Assembly (NCBI GenBank): GCA_041913045.1
Contig: JAYSGB010000001.1
Coordinates: 62,001-126,000, forward strand
Length of the DNA stretch: 64,000 bases
Direction: 5' to 3'
Origin: CAMLOF01 sp041913045
GTDB lineage: Bacteria > Pseudomonadota > Gammaproteobacteria > Burkholderiales > Burkholderiaceae_C
Shown here: one piece after another, positions 42,130 through 51,319 of the stretch
Layout of the letters: every line of letters starts with the position of its first letter
Position numbering within the stretch: position 1 is the stretch's first letter
Notes under the pieces: generated by a model
What the model was told of the DNA's origin: nothing
What the model saw: only the letters and a program-made list of their open reading frames with translations
The model's database searches: none
Translations under genes and position numbers: made by a program

Positions 42130-44217
42130 ATGAAGGCCCCCATCGCCATTGCAGATCTACTGAGCGAGGCAGACACGCTGCTGCAAGGCATGTTCAGCAA
42201 TGCCCTGATCGGCATTTACGTGATCCAGGACAACCGCTTCATCTACGCCAACCAACGCCTGGCAGACCTGTTTGGCTACACCCAGGACGAGCTGTGTGCA
42301 GGCCTGGGGCCGATGGATCTGACGGCCCCCGAGCACCGGGCGCTGGCGCAGAAGGAAATTGAGCGCCGTGTGACCGGCAAGACGCAGGAAAGCTTCTACC
42401 ACTTCCACGGCATCACCAAGTACGGCCGCCAGCTCGACGCCGAGGTGTTTGGCGTGAGCACGTCTTTCTCGGGTCGGCCAGCCATCATCGGCATACTGCT
42501 GGACGTGAGCGACCGTTACCGTGCCGAACGCGCCGCCGCCGATCAGCTCCGGTTCATCGAACAGCTGATTGACACCATCCCCAGCCCCATCTACTACAAA
42601 GACGAACGCGGCCTTTACCTGGGCTGCAACACGGCGTTCGAGCGCTACACGGGCGTGCCGCGCGACGAATTGATCGGGCGATCGGTGTACGACATCGTGC
42701 CCCAGGAACTGGCCACCCAGTACACCGAAGACGACGAGGATCTGTTCAACAAACCGGGAACGCAAACCTACGAGACGGTGGCCCAGTACGCCGACGGCAC
42801 GCGCCACGAGGTCATCATCCACAAGGCCACCTTCAACAAGGCTGACGGCGGGCTGGGCGGGCTGGTTGGGGTGATGCACGACATCAGCGACCGCAAGCGC
42901 ATGGAAGAGGCCATCTGGCGCGAGGCCAACTACGACGCGCTCACCAGCTTGCCCAACCGGCGTTTGCTGCGTGAACGCCTGACAGACGAGTTAGCCCGGG
43001 CCCACCGCAACGGGAGCACGCTGGCGCTGCTGTACGTGGACCTGGACGGCTTCAAGGAAGTCAACGACATCCTCGGCCACCACCTGGGTGACCACCTCCT
43101 CTGTGAGGTGGCGCAACGCATCCGCAAGGTACTGCGGGCGTCTGACATGCTGGGCCGGCAAAGCGGCGACGAATTCATCATCGCCCTGCCCGACCTGAGC
43201 GACGAACTGCAGTCCGGGCGCGTCGCGCAGGCGATTCTGGACACCGTCTCGCAGCCTTTCGTGCTGGAGGGGCAACTGGCCTACGTATCTGCCAGCATAG
43301 GCATTGCGTCGTACCCGCAGGACAGCGAGAACATCGACTTTCTGGTGAGCCATGCCGACCAGGCCATGTACGCGGCCAAGACCCAGGGCCGCAACTGCTA
43401 TTGCCACTTCACGTGGGCCATGCAGGAGCGGGCGCAGCAGCGCCTGTCTATTGCCCACGAGCTGCGCCGCGCACAGATCGATGCGCACTTCGAGGTGCAC
43501 TACCAACCCATCGTGGACCTGCGCAACGGCCGCGTCACCAAGGCCGAAGCGCTGGTGCGCTGGCGCCATCCGCAGCGCGGCCTGATCGCGCCAGCCGAGT
43601 TCATCCCCGTGGCAGAGGAAATCGGGCTGATCGGCGACATCGGCAACTGGGTCTTCATGAGCGCGGTGCGGGCCGTGCAGGAATGGCGCGCCCTGGCGGG
43701 CGAGGACGTTCAGGTGTCCGTCAACAAATCGCCGAGGCAGTTCCTGTCGGCGTCCAAGGGCTTCAGCTGGATCGACTACCTGCACGAGCAACAGTTACCA
43801 CCCCAGGCGCTGGTGGTGGAGATCACCGAAGGCCTGCTGCTGGACGACCGCCCGGCCGTGGCCGACGCGCTGCTGGCCTTCCGCGACGCGGGCGTGCAGG
43901 TGGGCATCGACGACTTTGGCACCGGGTATTCGGCCATGTCCTACCTCAAGAAGTTCGACGTGGACTACCTGAAGATCGACCGGTCGTTCATCCGCGACAT
44001 CACCACCGACCCGAGCGACCTGGCGATTGCCGAGGCGGTGATCGTGATGGCCCACAAGCTGGGCATGCGGGTGGTGGCCGAGGGCGTGGAAACCGCCGAG
44101 CAACGCGCGTTGCTGCAGGCCGCCGGGTGCGACTTTGCCCAGGGGTACTTCTACGCCAGGCCCATGCCGTGGCCAGACTTTCTGGCCTACGTGCAGGGCA
44201 CCGCCGCCGGAGCCTAG
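42130..44217 (+). CDS. PAS-PAS-GGDEF-EAL protein, probable c-di-GMP phosphodiesterase
   Basis: A 695-residue soluble protein. PAS1 is at about 12-128 (YVIQDNRFIYANQRLADLFGY), PAS2 at about 140-255 (YKDERGLYLGCNTAFERYTG), GGDEF at 262-428 with the degenerate motif SGDEF (345-349), and EAL at 440-690 with EALVRW (473-478), VSVNKSPRQFL, EITEGLLL, DDFGTGYSAMSYL and EGVETAEQ. The degenerate SGDEF and complete EAL set predict net c-di-GMP hydrolysis. One oddity: the usual N-[IV]-S segment reads VSVNKSPRQF. The start at ATG 42130 avoids an upstream extension overlapping the LysR gene. Its stop overlaps the convergent fumC end by 4 bases. Confidence 0.9.
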   Translation: MKAPIAIADLLSEADTLLQGMFSNALIGIYVIQDNRFIYANQRLADLFGYTQDELCAGLGPMDLTAPEHRALAQKEIERRVTGKTQESFYHFHGITKYGRQLDAEVFGVSTSFSGRPAIIGILLDVSDRYRAERAAADQLRFIEQLIDTIPSPIYYKDERGLYLGCNTAFERYTGVPRDELIGRSVYDIVPQELATQYTEDDEDLFNKPGTQTYETVAQYADGTRHEVIIHKATFNKADGGLGGLVGVMHDISDRKRMEEAIWREANYDALTSLPNRRLLRERLTDELARAHRNGSTLALLYVDLDGFKEVNDILGHHLGDHLLCEVAQRIRKVLRASDMLGRQSGDEFIIALPDLSDELQSGRVAQAILDTVSQPFVLEGQLAYVSASIGIASYPQDSENIDFLVSHADQAMYAAKTQGRNCYCHFTWAMQERAQQRLSIAHELRRAQIDAHFEVHYQPIVDLRNGRVTKAEALVRWRHPQRGLIAPAEFIPVAEEIGLIGDIGNWVFMSAVRAVQEWRALAGEDVQVSVNKSPRQFLSASKGFSWIDYLHEQQLPPQALVVEITEGLLLDDRPAVADALLAFRDAGVQVGIDDFGTGYSAMSYLKKFDVDYLKIDRSFIRDITTDPSDLAIAEAVIVMAHKLGMRVVAEGVETAEQRALLQAAGCDFAQGYFYARPMPWPDFLAYVQGTAAGA

Positions 44218-45605
44218 CCCTGCCCCAGCATGGCACGCGGGTCGAGCCAGCGGGCCAGTTCTTCTGGCGTGGCGTATTCCAGAGCGAGCGCGGCTTCGGT
44301 GAGCGTGAGCCCTTCACGGTGGGCCAGCTTGGCCACCTGGGCGGCGCGGTCGTACCCGATGTGCGGCACCAGCGCCGTGACGAGCATGAGCGAGCGCGAC
44401 AGCGTTTGCGCGATGCGCTCGCGGTCGGCCTCGATGCCGCGTGCGCAGTGCACATTGAAGCTGCGCATGCCGTCGGCCAGCAGACGGATGCTCTGCAGCA
44501 GGTTGTGGGCGATGAGGGGTTTGCACACGTTCAGTTCGAAGTTGCCTGAGGCCGCGCCGAAGGTGATGGCCGCGTCGTTGCCCATGACCTGGACGCACAG
44601 CATGACCAGTGCCTCGGACTGCGTGGGGTTGACCTTGCCGGGCATGATGGAGCTGCCAGGCTCGTTTTCGGGGAGGGTGATTTCGCCCAGTCCGCCCCGG
44701 GGGCCAGAGGCCAGCCAGCGCACGTCGTTGGCGATCTTGACCAACGCCACCGCCAGAGCCTTGAGCGCACCGTGCGCCAGCACCAGCGCGTCGTGCGCGC
44801 CCAGGGCGGCAAAGGCGTTGGGTGCGCGGGTGAAGGGCAGGCCGTAGATGCCCGCCAGCTCTGCGGCCACCCGCTCGCCAAACGCGGGGTGGGTGTTGAG
44901 CCCCGTGCCCACCGCCGTACCTCCTATGGCCAGCTGACACAGCTGCGGCAGGCTGGCCTGGATGGCCGCACGCGCCTGGTCCAGTTGCGCCACGTAGCCC
45001 GAAAACTCTTGCCCCAGCGTGAGCGGCACCGCGTCTTGCAGGTGCGTGCGGCCCATCTTGACGATGCCCGCAAACGCCTGTGCCTTGCCATGCAGCGTGT
45101 CGCGCAGGCCGTCCAGCGCGGGCAGCAGGTCGCCGGTGATGGCCTGGGCGGCAGACACGTGCATGGCGGTGGGGAACACGTCGTTGGACGACTGGCCGAG
45201 GTTGACGTCGTCATTGGGGTGCAGCAGGCGCTGTGCGCCCCGGCCGCCGCCCAGCAGCTCGGAGCCCCGGTTGGCCAGCACCTCGTTCATGTTCATGTTG
45301 GTCTGCGTGCCCGAGCCGGTCTGCCAGACGGAGAGGGGGAATTCGGCGTCCAGGTGGCCTTCGGCCACCTCGCGCGCGGCCTGGGCAATGGCCAGCGCCT
45401 TGTCTGGCGGCAGCAGGCCCAGCGCTTGGTTGACGGTGGCGCACGCGCCCTTCACCACGGCGAGCGCGCGGATGAAGGCAGTGGGCAGGCGTTCGGTGGA
45501 GATGGCGAAGTGCTCCAGCGAGCGCTGGGTTTGCGCACCCCACAGGCGGCGGGCGTCCACCTTGATGGCGCCCAGGGTGTCGCGTTCTTCACGGGTGGCT
45601 GGCAT
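44214..45605 (-). CDS. fumC: Class II fumarate hydratase
   Basis: The iron-independent enzyme hydrates fumarate to L-malate. The 463 residues contain SVWQTGSGTQTNMNMNEVLANR, LHPNDDVNLGQSSNDVFPTAMH, GRTHLQDAVPLTLGQE, GGTAVGTGLN and the fumarase/aspartase signature GSSIMPGKVNPTQ. The protein is of normal length. It is the last gene of the run that starts with tctC, 26 bases after the lactonase-like gene. This may mean that the carboxylate pathway ends in fumarate or malate, or only that the gene rides in the same transcript. Confidence 0.95.
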   Translation of the reverse strand: MPATREERDTLGAIKVDARRLWGAQTQRSLEHFAISTERLPTAFIRALAVVKGACATVNQALGLLPPDKALAIAQAAREVAEGHLDAEFPLSVWQTGSGTQTNMNMNEVLANRGSELLGGGRGAQRLLHPNDDVNLGQSSNDVFPTAMHVSAAQAITGDLLPALDGLRDTLHGKAQAFAGIVKMGRTHLQDAVPLTLGQEFSGYVAQLDQARAAIQASLPQLCQLAIGGTAVGTGLNTHPAFGERVAAELAGIYGLPFTRAPNAFAALGAHDALVLAHGALKALAVALVKIANDVRWLASGPRGGLGEITLPENEPGSSIMPGKVNPTQSEALVMLCVQVMGNDAAITFGAASGNFELNVCKPLIAHNLLQSIRLLADGMRSFNVHCARGIEADRERIAQTLSRSLMLVTALVPHIGYDRAAQVAKLAHREGLTLTEAALALEYATPEELARWLDPRAMLGQG

Positions 45606-45631
45606 GGCGTGGCCCTCCTTGCAGGGGAATG

Positions 45632-46588
45632 CTACGCCTGGGCGGGGGGTTTGGGGGAATTCTGGGCGATGGGCGGGGCTGATAGCGGCAGGCCCGGATC
45701 CGGCAGTTCGGCTCGCAATATCGAGCCAGTGACAGATTCGGTGCAGTACAAGGTGGTCCGCCCCTCACCGCCGAAAGCCAGGTTGGTCAGTGAGGTGCCG
45801 GCGCAGCTACGCAACACCAGTTCCGGCTCGCCACGGGGGCTCAACACCCAGACCAACCCCAGCCCCGGGTTGGCCACCAGCACCCGGCCCTTGGTGTCCA
45901 CAGCCAGACCGTCTGGGCCGCTGGGGCCGTAGGACGTGAAGAACGCGCTGACCTTTGACACGCTCCCGTCCTCCAACAGCGGCACGCGCCAGACCTGGTT
46001 GCCTCGCGTTACACCCAAATAGAGAACCTTCTCATCGGGCGACAGCGCCACCCCGTTCGGGCTGGGCACATTGGTCAGCAAGGCGTCCAGCATGCCGTTG
46101 GGGCGCAGGCGGTACAGGCGCCCGGTCGGGTCGTGCAGACCGGTTTGGCCCTGGTCGGTGAAGTACAGGTTGCCTTGTTGATCAAACACCAGATCGTTCA
46201 CGCCCTTGAAGCGCTCGCTGTTGCGCCGCTCCAGGTACGGGCGCACCGCACCGCTCTGGATATCGCAGACCATCAGGCCGTTGCGGTAGTCGGTGATCAG
46301 CAGTTCCCGCTCGTTCAGGAACTTCATGCCGTTGGGCTCGCCGTCCCACTCGGCCACTGCGTCCCAGCGGCCCTGCGAGTCGATGCGAAAGATGCGGCCG
46401 AACGGAATGTCGGTGACGAAGAGGTTGCCAGCCCGGTCGAACACCGGGCCTTCGAGGAACGAATCCGTCGGCAAGCCCCCCCGGTTGGCATCTGCCCAGG
46501 CCGACCGCTCGCCGGTACGGCGGTAATGCTCGGGCATCCGGGTGAAGACCTCGGTGTCCCGGACTTCAGGGGGCGTGAGAAAAAACAT
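45632..46588 (-). CDS. SMP-30/gluconolactonase-like beta-propeller protein
   Basis: A 318-residue six-bladed beta-propeller of the SMP-30/gluconolactonase/LRE family. Visible blades include LEGPVFDRAGNLFVTDIPFGRIFR, DGEPNGMKFLNERELLITDYRNGL, GVNDLVFDQQGNLYFTDQGQTG, VPSPNGVALSPDEKVLYLG and GPDGLAVDTKGRVLVANPG. The Glu of LEGP, the Asn of GVND and the Asp of GPDGLAVD match the metal ligands of the family. It probably hydrolyses a lactone. The start ATG 46588 lies 4 bases after the Bug gene's stop, so it is in the operon. Confidence 0.9.
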   Translation of the reverse strand: MFFLTPPEVRDTEVFTRMPEHYRRTGERSAWADANRGGLPTDSFLEGPVFDRAGNLFVTDIPFGRIFRIDSQGRWDAVAEWDGEPNGMKFLNERELLITDYRNGLMVCDIQSGAVRPYLERRNSERFKGVNDLVFDQQGNLYFTDQGQTGLHDPTGRLYRLRPNGMLDALLTNVPSPNGVALSPDEKVLYLGVTRGNQVWRVPLLEDGSVSKVSAFFTSYGPSGPDGLAVDTKGRVLVANPGLGLVWVLSPRGEPELVLRSCAGTSLTNLAFGGEGRTTLYCTESVTGSILRAELPDPGLPLSAPPIAQNSPKPPAQA

Positions 46589-46592
46589 GGTG

Positions 46593-47558
46593 TTACTGGC
46601 GTTCAAACGCGGTGTTGGCCGCCACTTTGCCCCAGACGCTGTTGCGTTCGGCCAGCTCTTTGGCAAACGTGCTGGCGTCCCAGTGTCCTGCCTCTGCGGC
46701 AATGCTGTCGGCGTAGGTTTTCATGTCAGCCGATGCCATGGCGGCGGCAATTTCATTTTGCAGACGGTCCACCACGGCAGCCGGAGTACCTTTGGGTGCC
46801 CACAGCCCGGTGAAGTTGATGACCCCAAAGTTCTTCAAACCTGCCTCAGCAAAGGTGGGCACGTCAGGCAACGCGACGAGGCGCTTCGAGCCGCTGACCG
46901 CCAACATGCGCATGCGCCCCCCTTTGACGTTGCCCATCAATCCCGGCGTGGATGCGATCTGGAAATCAATGGTGCCCGAGAGCAAGGCGGTTGACGCCTC
47001 TCCTGCGCCCTTGAACGGAATGTGCATGAAATTGGCGCCACCCGCAATGCCCAGCGCTTCGCTCGCAAAGTGAGGCATCGTACCCGCACCACCAGTGCCG
47101 TAGGTGACCTTTTGCGGCTGGGCTTTGGCGGCAGCCATCAACTCACCCAGCGACTTGTAAGGGGACTCGGCCCGCACCGCGACCGCCATGGGGGCAAACA
47201 CAAAGGCCCCCACGGGTATCAGGTCCTTTTCGTGGTCAAACGGCAGTTTCTTGAATATGTGGGGCAGCAAGGCGTAAGTGGTGTCGTTGGCCACCAGGGT
47301 GTAACCATCAGCAGGTGCGTTCGCCACGGCATTCAAGCCGATCGTGCCAGTTGCCCCCGCCCGGTTTTCCACGACGAACGCCTGACCCGTCTGTTGTTGC
47401 AACCGCGCGGCCATTTTGCGGGTTACCACGTCGACAGCACCACCTGGGGCGTAAGGCACGACGATGCGGACCGGCTTGCTGGGCCAGGCTTGGGCATGTA
47501 CAGCCATGGAGCCTGCGAGAGCCAGGCCAGCGAAGATAATTTTGTGCAGGGATTTCAT
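46593..47558 (-). CDS. Bug/TctC-family periplasmic solute receptor
   Basis: A 321-residue receptor. The signal peptide is MKSLHKIIFAGLALAGSMAVHAQA (cleavage near residue 22). The Bug fold follows: PVRIVVPYAPGGAVDVVTRK, FVVENRAGATGTIGLNAV, PADGYTLV, YGTGGAGTMPHFASEALG and HIPFKGAGEASTALLSG. The first loop reads PGGAVDV instead of PGGGxDx, and the usual second-loop position is TTYALLPHIF, so the ligand may differ from that of TctC. It is the second of two adjacent receptors in the operon. ATG 47558 is chosen; a frame extension upstream is not signal-like. Confidence 0.92.
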   Translation of the reverse strand: MKSLHKIIFAGLALAGSMAVHAQAWPSKPVRIVVPYAPGGAVDVVTRKMAARLQQQTGQAFVVENRAGATGTIGLNAVANAPADGYTLVANDTTYALLPHIFKKLPFDHEKDLIPVGAFVFAPMAVAVRAESPYKSLGELMAAAKAQPQKVTYGTGGAGTMPHFASEALGIAGGANFMHIPFKGAGEASTALLSGTIDFQIASTPGLMGNVKGGRMRMLAVSGSKRLVALPDVPTFAEAGLKNFGVINFTGLWAPKGTPAAVVDRLQNEIAAAMASADMKTYADSIAAEAGHWDASTFAKELAERNSVWGKVAANTAFERQ

Positions 47559-47588
47559 GATGCAGTCTCCTGATTGTTTGGACAAACT

Positions 47589-48554
47589 TTAGTCGAGGGT
47601 GATGCGGGCGGTTTTGATGACATCGGCCCATTTGGCGGTTTCTGCGCTGACGAATTTCGCCAAAGCTTGGGAACCACCCTCCGCGGGTATCGCGCCCATG
47701 TCAAACAGGCGCTGACGAATGGCCGGATCAGCCAACACCGCCTTGAGCTCAGACTCCATGCGCTTGAGTACATCCGGCGGCGTCGCAGCGGGCGCCCAGA
47801 TGCCGTTCCACTCATAGGCACTGAAGCCCCCCAGTCCGCTCTCTGCCACGGTCGGCACATCGGGCATGGAGTCAATGCGTTTGTCAAAAGCCGTCGCAAT
47901 TGCTTTGAGCTTACCGGCCTTGACCAGGGGGCCCGACGCGGTGATGGCACTGAACATCATGTCCACATGGCCACCAGCCAGATCGGCCAAGGCCGGAGCG
48001 CCGCCACGGTACGCTACGTGAGTGAGTTTGAGCTGGTGACCTTGCGCGAACAGTTCACCGCTCAAGTGGGCCGCTCCACCATTACCTGCAGAAGCATAGT
48101 TGACATTGCCGGGCTTGACCCGCGCGCGCTGCAGCAAATCAGCCATGGAGTTCACAGGTGATGCGGCAGGAACGACCAGCAGCGTGGGGATGCGAGCCAC
48201 CATGCCCACCGGTGCAAAATCGCGCGCATAGCTGAAGCTCAACTTTGGGTAAAGGCTGGGATTGACAGTGAAAGCCGTCGCGTCGTACAGAAACGTGTAT
48301 CCGTCTGGCGCGGCTTGGGCCACCGCCTGGGCACCGATCGTGCCGCCCGCGCCCCCTCGGTTATCCACCACCACCGGTTGTTTGAGGCGGCTGGCGAGTT
48401 CGGTCGCCACCACCCGCGCCAGTGCGTCCGCAGCACCTCCTGCGGCATAGGGAACCACCAGTTTGATGGGCTTTTCCGGCCATGCGGCTTGGGCGCCCAT
48501 CGCTATCGCGCCAACGACCAAGGCCAGGGCATGTCGAATCCAACGTTGTTTCAT
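47589..48554 (-). CDS. Bug/TctC-family periplasmic solute receptor
   Basis: A 321-residue receptor. The signal peptide is MKQRWIRHALALVVGAIAMGAQA, then PIKLVVPYAAGGAADALARVVA, VVVDNRGGAGGTIGAQAV, APDGYTFLYDATAF, YASAGNGGAAHLSGELF, HVAYRGGAPALADLAGGHVD and MPDVPTVAESGLGG. It lies 31 bases after the cyclase gene and 30 before the next receptor gene. Like its neighbour it has GGA rather than GGG in the first loop, which suggests the two arose by duplication or bind related ligands. Confidence 0.92.
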   Translation of the reverse strand: MKQRWIRHALALVVGAIAMGAQAAWPEKPIKLVVPYAAGGAADALARVVATELASRLKQPVVVDNRGGAGGTIGAQAVAQAAPDGYTFLYDATAFTVNPSLYPKLSFSYARDFAPVGMVARIPTLLVVPAASPVNSMADLLQRARVKPGNVNYASAGNGGAAHLSGELFAQGHQLKLTHVAYRGGAPALADLAGGHVDMMFSAITASGPLVKAGKLKAIATAFDKRIDSMPDVPTVAESGLGGFSAYEWNGIWAPAATPPDVLKRMESELKAVLADPAIRQRLFDMGAIPAEGGSQALAKFVSAETAKWADVIKTARITLD

Positions 48555-48585
48555 GGTAAGTCTCCGAGTTTTATAGTTGAGGGGC

Positions 48586-49653
48586 TCAAACGGTGGCGAT
48601 GGGTGTGACCGGCGACCCCACGGCACCAGGCAGCCGCAAAGGGGGGGCTGTCAACAGAAAGCGGCTGCGGCCGTGGCTTCGGAGCCAGCCAGCGAGTTCG
48701 GTCAGGTACCACAACTCGCCCAGGTGAATGCCGTTCTTGAACAGGCAGTGCTCGTGCAGCGGCAGGCGGGGACGGCGCAGGCCGGTGTGCCCGTTCAACT
48801 TCGGTACCACCAACTCGACCGCCGGGTTGTCGGCCACCAGACAGGCCAGCTTTACATCGACGATCCAGTTCAACAGGCGGCCGTCCCAGCCGTCCAGACC
48901 GGAACCCGTTTCGTGCAACCGGGCCAGGTCGGGCTGGCGGTTCATGGCCAGCAAGGTGTCGGCAAAGCCGGTGTGCACGCACACCATGTCGCCAGGCTCC
49001 ACCTGAATGCGGTCGGCGTCCAGAATTCGCATGAGGGCGTCGTACCCCACGGCTTGGCGCTGACGCCCCAGGTGATGCTCCAGGTCGATCATCACGGCCC
49101 GCCCCTGCACGCCATGTTCGGCCAGCCGCTCTATGCCCAACGCTGTAGCCTGAGGGCCGGGGTAGCGGGCTGGGCCGGCCTCGGGGCCTGCGTCCTCGGG
49201 CGCGGCGGTGATGTCCTCGCCACCGCGAAATCCGTTGTAGAACACCATCTCCGCGATGCCGTCGCCATCGGCGTCAAAGCGGCTGCCCACATGCGACAGA
49301 CCATCCCACTGGGTGGAGTACTGCAGGCTCATGAGGACGACGTCGTCGTTGACCACGTCGGTGAGTTCGGGGTCTTCGTCTTGGTAGGACCAGCAAAAGC
49401 CCTGTTGACCGGCGCTCTTTCCGTCGCGAATGACGGCATAGCGGCGCGGCGGAATGCGCCGGGGGTTCATGCTGTGGCCGCCCGGCACGTCCAGCGGCAA
49501 GCTCAGGCAAAAGGTTCGGCCTTCGCGCACCTCGGCCAAACCCTGCAACACCTTGGCCGGTGTGACCAGGTTCATGCGGCCGCGCTGGTCATCAGGGCCA
49601 AACTCGCCCCAGGCGCTGCCGGGGGGTTGTTGCTTCCAGCGCGGCTGGCTCAT
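48586..49653 (-). CDS. Cyclase/kynurenine-formamidase-like metal hydrolase
   Basis: A 355-residue member of the cyclase family (PF04199). The subfamily motif is YSTQWDGLSHVGSRFDADGDG with the nearby FYNGFRGGEDI, in place of the HxGTHxD of formamidases. RAVMIDLEHHLG, GDMVCVHTGFAD and HEHCLFKNGIHLGELWYL contain further conserved His, Asp and Glu residues. These enzymes hydrolyse amides or lactones with Zn2+ or Mn2+. The start ATG 49653 overlaps the dehydrogenase stop (ATGA). The substrate is unknown but should be an intermediate of the operon's carboxylate pathway. Confidence 0.87.
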   Translation of the reverse strand: MSQPRWKQQPPGSAWGEFGPDDQRGRMNLVTPAKVLQGLAEVREGRTFCLSLPLDVPGGHSMNPRRIPPRRYAVIRDGKSAGQQGFCWSYQDEDPELTDVVNDDVVLMSLQYSTQWDGLSHVGSRFDADGDGIAEMVFYNGFRGGEDITAAPEDAGPEAGPARYPGPQATALGIERLAEHGVQGRAVMIDLEHHLGRQRQAVGYDALMRILDADRIQVEPGDMVCVHTGFADTLLAMNRQPDLARLHETGSGLDGWDGRLLNWIVDVKLACLVADNPAVELVVPKLNGHTGLRRPRLPLHEHCLFKNGIHLGELWYLTELAGWLRSHGRSRFLLTAPPLRLPGAVGSPVTPIATV

Positions 49654-50585
49654 GCGGCCACCAGCCCTTGGGTGGCCAACACGCCCAGCGCGTTCTTCAC
49701 CGAGCCGACGCCCATCTTCACGTAGGCATCGGCGGTGACACCACCGATGTGCGGGCTCAGCGTGAAACGCGGCTCGCCGTGGAAGGGGTGCGGCGCGGTC
49801 ATGGGTTCGACGGCAAAGCTGTCCAGCCCCACGCTGGCGACCTGGCCGCTGCGCACGGCATCCAGCAGGGCTGGCTCGTCGATCAGGCCGCCGCGCGCGG
49901 TGTTCACCAACATCACCCCGCGCTTGCACTGCGCCAGGGTCTGCGCGTTGAGCAACTTGGCGTTGTCCTTGGTCAGCGGGCAGTGCAGGGAAATGGCGTC
50001 GGACTCGCGCCAGATGGCGTCCAGTTCGACGCGCTGCACATAGGCAGGCACGTTTTGCGCGTACGGGTCGAACCCGAGCACGCGCATGCCCATGGCATCT
50101 GCCATGCGGGCAAAACGCAAGCCGATGGCGCCCAGACCGATCAGGCCCACGGTCCGCCCCTCCAGCTCCACGCTCTTGTGGGTGGCCTTGTCCCAATGAC
50201 CGGCGTGCATGCGCTCGTTCAGGTGAACGACCGACTTGGCGCAGGCCAGCAGCAGTGCCATGGCCTGCTCCGCCACTGCCGCCGCGTTGGCCCCGGCTGC
50301 CGCCACCACCTGGATGCCGCGCTGCGCAGCGGCGTCCTTGTCAATGGTGTCGGTACCGCTGCCATGCTTGGAAATCACTTTCAGGCTGGGCGCCGCGTCC
50401 ATGGCGGCGGCCCCGACCTTGCCATAGCGCACGATGATGGCCAACGGATCGTGCCGCTGGCACAGCGCCACGATGTCATCGTCGGTGGGGGTCTTGCCAG
50501 CGAAAACGACCTCGAAATCACCCAGCAGGGCCAAAGCCTGGGGGGCCAGGTCGGCCGCCGTGACCAAAAACACGGGTTTGCTCAC
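49650..50585 (-). CDS. D-2-hydroxyacid dehydrogenase, NAD-dependent
   Basis: A 311-residue enzyme of the D-isomer 2-hydroxyacid dehydrogenase family. The Rossmann motif is VGLIGLGAIGLRFARMA. The catalytic triad is in VNTARGGLIDE (Arg), FAVEPM (Glu) and LSPHIGG (His). The substrate-binding N-terminus has the loop ISKHGSGTDTIDKDAA, as in phosphoglycerate/hydroxypyruvate-reductase-like members. It overlaps both neighbours by 4 bases, so translation of the three genes is coupled. It probably interconverts a 2-keto and a D-2-hydroxy acid in the pathway. Confidence 0.92.
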   Translation of the reverse strand: MSKPVFLVTAADLAPQALALLGDFEVVFAGKTPTDDDIVALCQRHDPLAIIVRYGKVGAAAMDAAPSLKVISKHGSGTDTIDKDAAAQRGIQVVAAAGANAAAVAEQAMALLLACAKSVVHLNERMHAGHWDKATHKSVELEGRTVGLIGLGAIGLRFARMADAMGMRVLGFDPYAQNVPAYVQRVELDAIWRESDAISLHCPLTKDNAKLLNAQTLAQCKRGVMLVNTARGGLIDEPALLDAVRSGQVASVGLDSFAVEPMTAPHPFHGEPRFTLSPHIGGVTADAYVKMGVGSVKNALGVLATQGLVAA

Positions 50586-51268
50586 AGGGTTTCTCCTTCA
50601 CCGATCACGCCAGCGGCGCGCAAAGCGCCCTCCAGCCACTTAGGACGCAAGGCCTTGCGGCTGCGGATATCGGCAATTCGCTGGGTCTCGGCCGCCACCT
50701 TCTCTTCGGCCAGAGGCAGCAGCGATGCGGCCTTTTCGCGCTCGATCACGGTCACGCCATCGGCATCTCCCACCACCAGATCGCCGGGGTTCACCGTCAC
50801 GCCGCCAACCGACACCGGGTGGTTCACCCGGCCCGGCACGTACTTGGTGGGGCCGTTGGGGTTGAGCCCCGCAGCGTACATGGGGAAGCCGAGTTCACGG
50901 ATGGCCTCGCTATCGCGCACCGCGCCGTCGATCACCACGGCGGTCACGCCCAGGGCCACACACTGCTGGCACATGATCTCGCCCATCAGGGCGCTGGTCA
51001 GGTCACCCTTGCCGTCCACGACGATCACATCGCCTGGCTGGGCCAGTGCCATGGCCGCGTGGATCATCAGGTTGTCGCCGGGCCGCACCTCGACTGTCAG
51101 GGCCGGACCAGCAAAGCGCATGCTGGGGGCCAGCGGTGCAATGCGGCCGCTGAGCGCGCCTCGGCGTCCGGCCACGTCGGCAAGGATGGAGGAAGGGTAT
51201 TGGGCAGCCTGAGCGACCACGGCAGCGTCAACACGGGAAATGTCTTTTACAACGTCTGGGAGAGACAT
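50582..51268 (-). CDS. RraA-like aldolase/oxaloacetate decarboxylase (HMG aldolase family)
   Basis: A 228-residue protein of the RraA/HMG-CHA-aldolase fold. The metal and substrate site is visible as GDVIVVDGKGD, VVIDGAVRDSEAIRELGFPMYAAG (the conserved Arg-Asp pair of class II pyruvate aldolases) and PGDLVVGDADGVTVI. Its regular partners act on 4-hydroxy-4-methyl-2-oxoglutarate or 4-carboxy-4-hydroxy-2-oxoadipate to release pyruvate, and many decarboxylate oxaloacetate. The context (TTT genes, dehydrogenase, cyclase) favours a catabolic enzyme over the RNase E regulator. ATG 51268 is chosen as the start. Confidence 0.88.
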   Translation of the reverse strand: MSLPDVVKDISRVDAAVVAQAAQYPSSILADVAGRRGALSGRIAPLAPSMRFAGPALTVEVRPGDNLMIHAAMALAQPGDVIVVDGKGDLTSALMGEIMCQQCVALGVTAVVIDGAVRDSEAIRELGFPMYAAGLNPNGPTKYVPGRVNHPVSVGGVTVNPGDLVVGDADGVTVIEREKAASLLPLAEEKVAAETQRIADIRSRKALRPKWLEGALRAAGVIGEGETL

Positions 51269-51319
51269 GGGAGATTCCTTGAACAAATGTGAGGGAAGGG
51301 ATGGACCGAGCGTTGACCG

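Noticed and set aside
49654..50196. N-terminal extension of the cyclase frame
   Set aside because: It is out of frame over the dehydrogenase gene and has no similarity to the cyclase family; ATG 49653 overlaps the dehydrogenase stop as ATGA.
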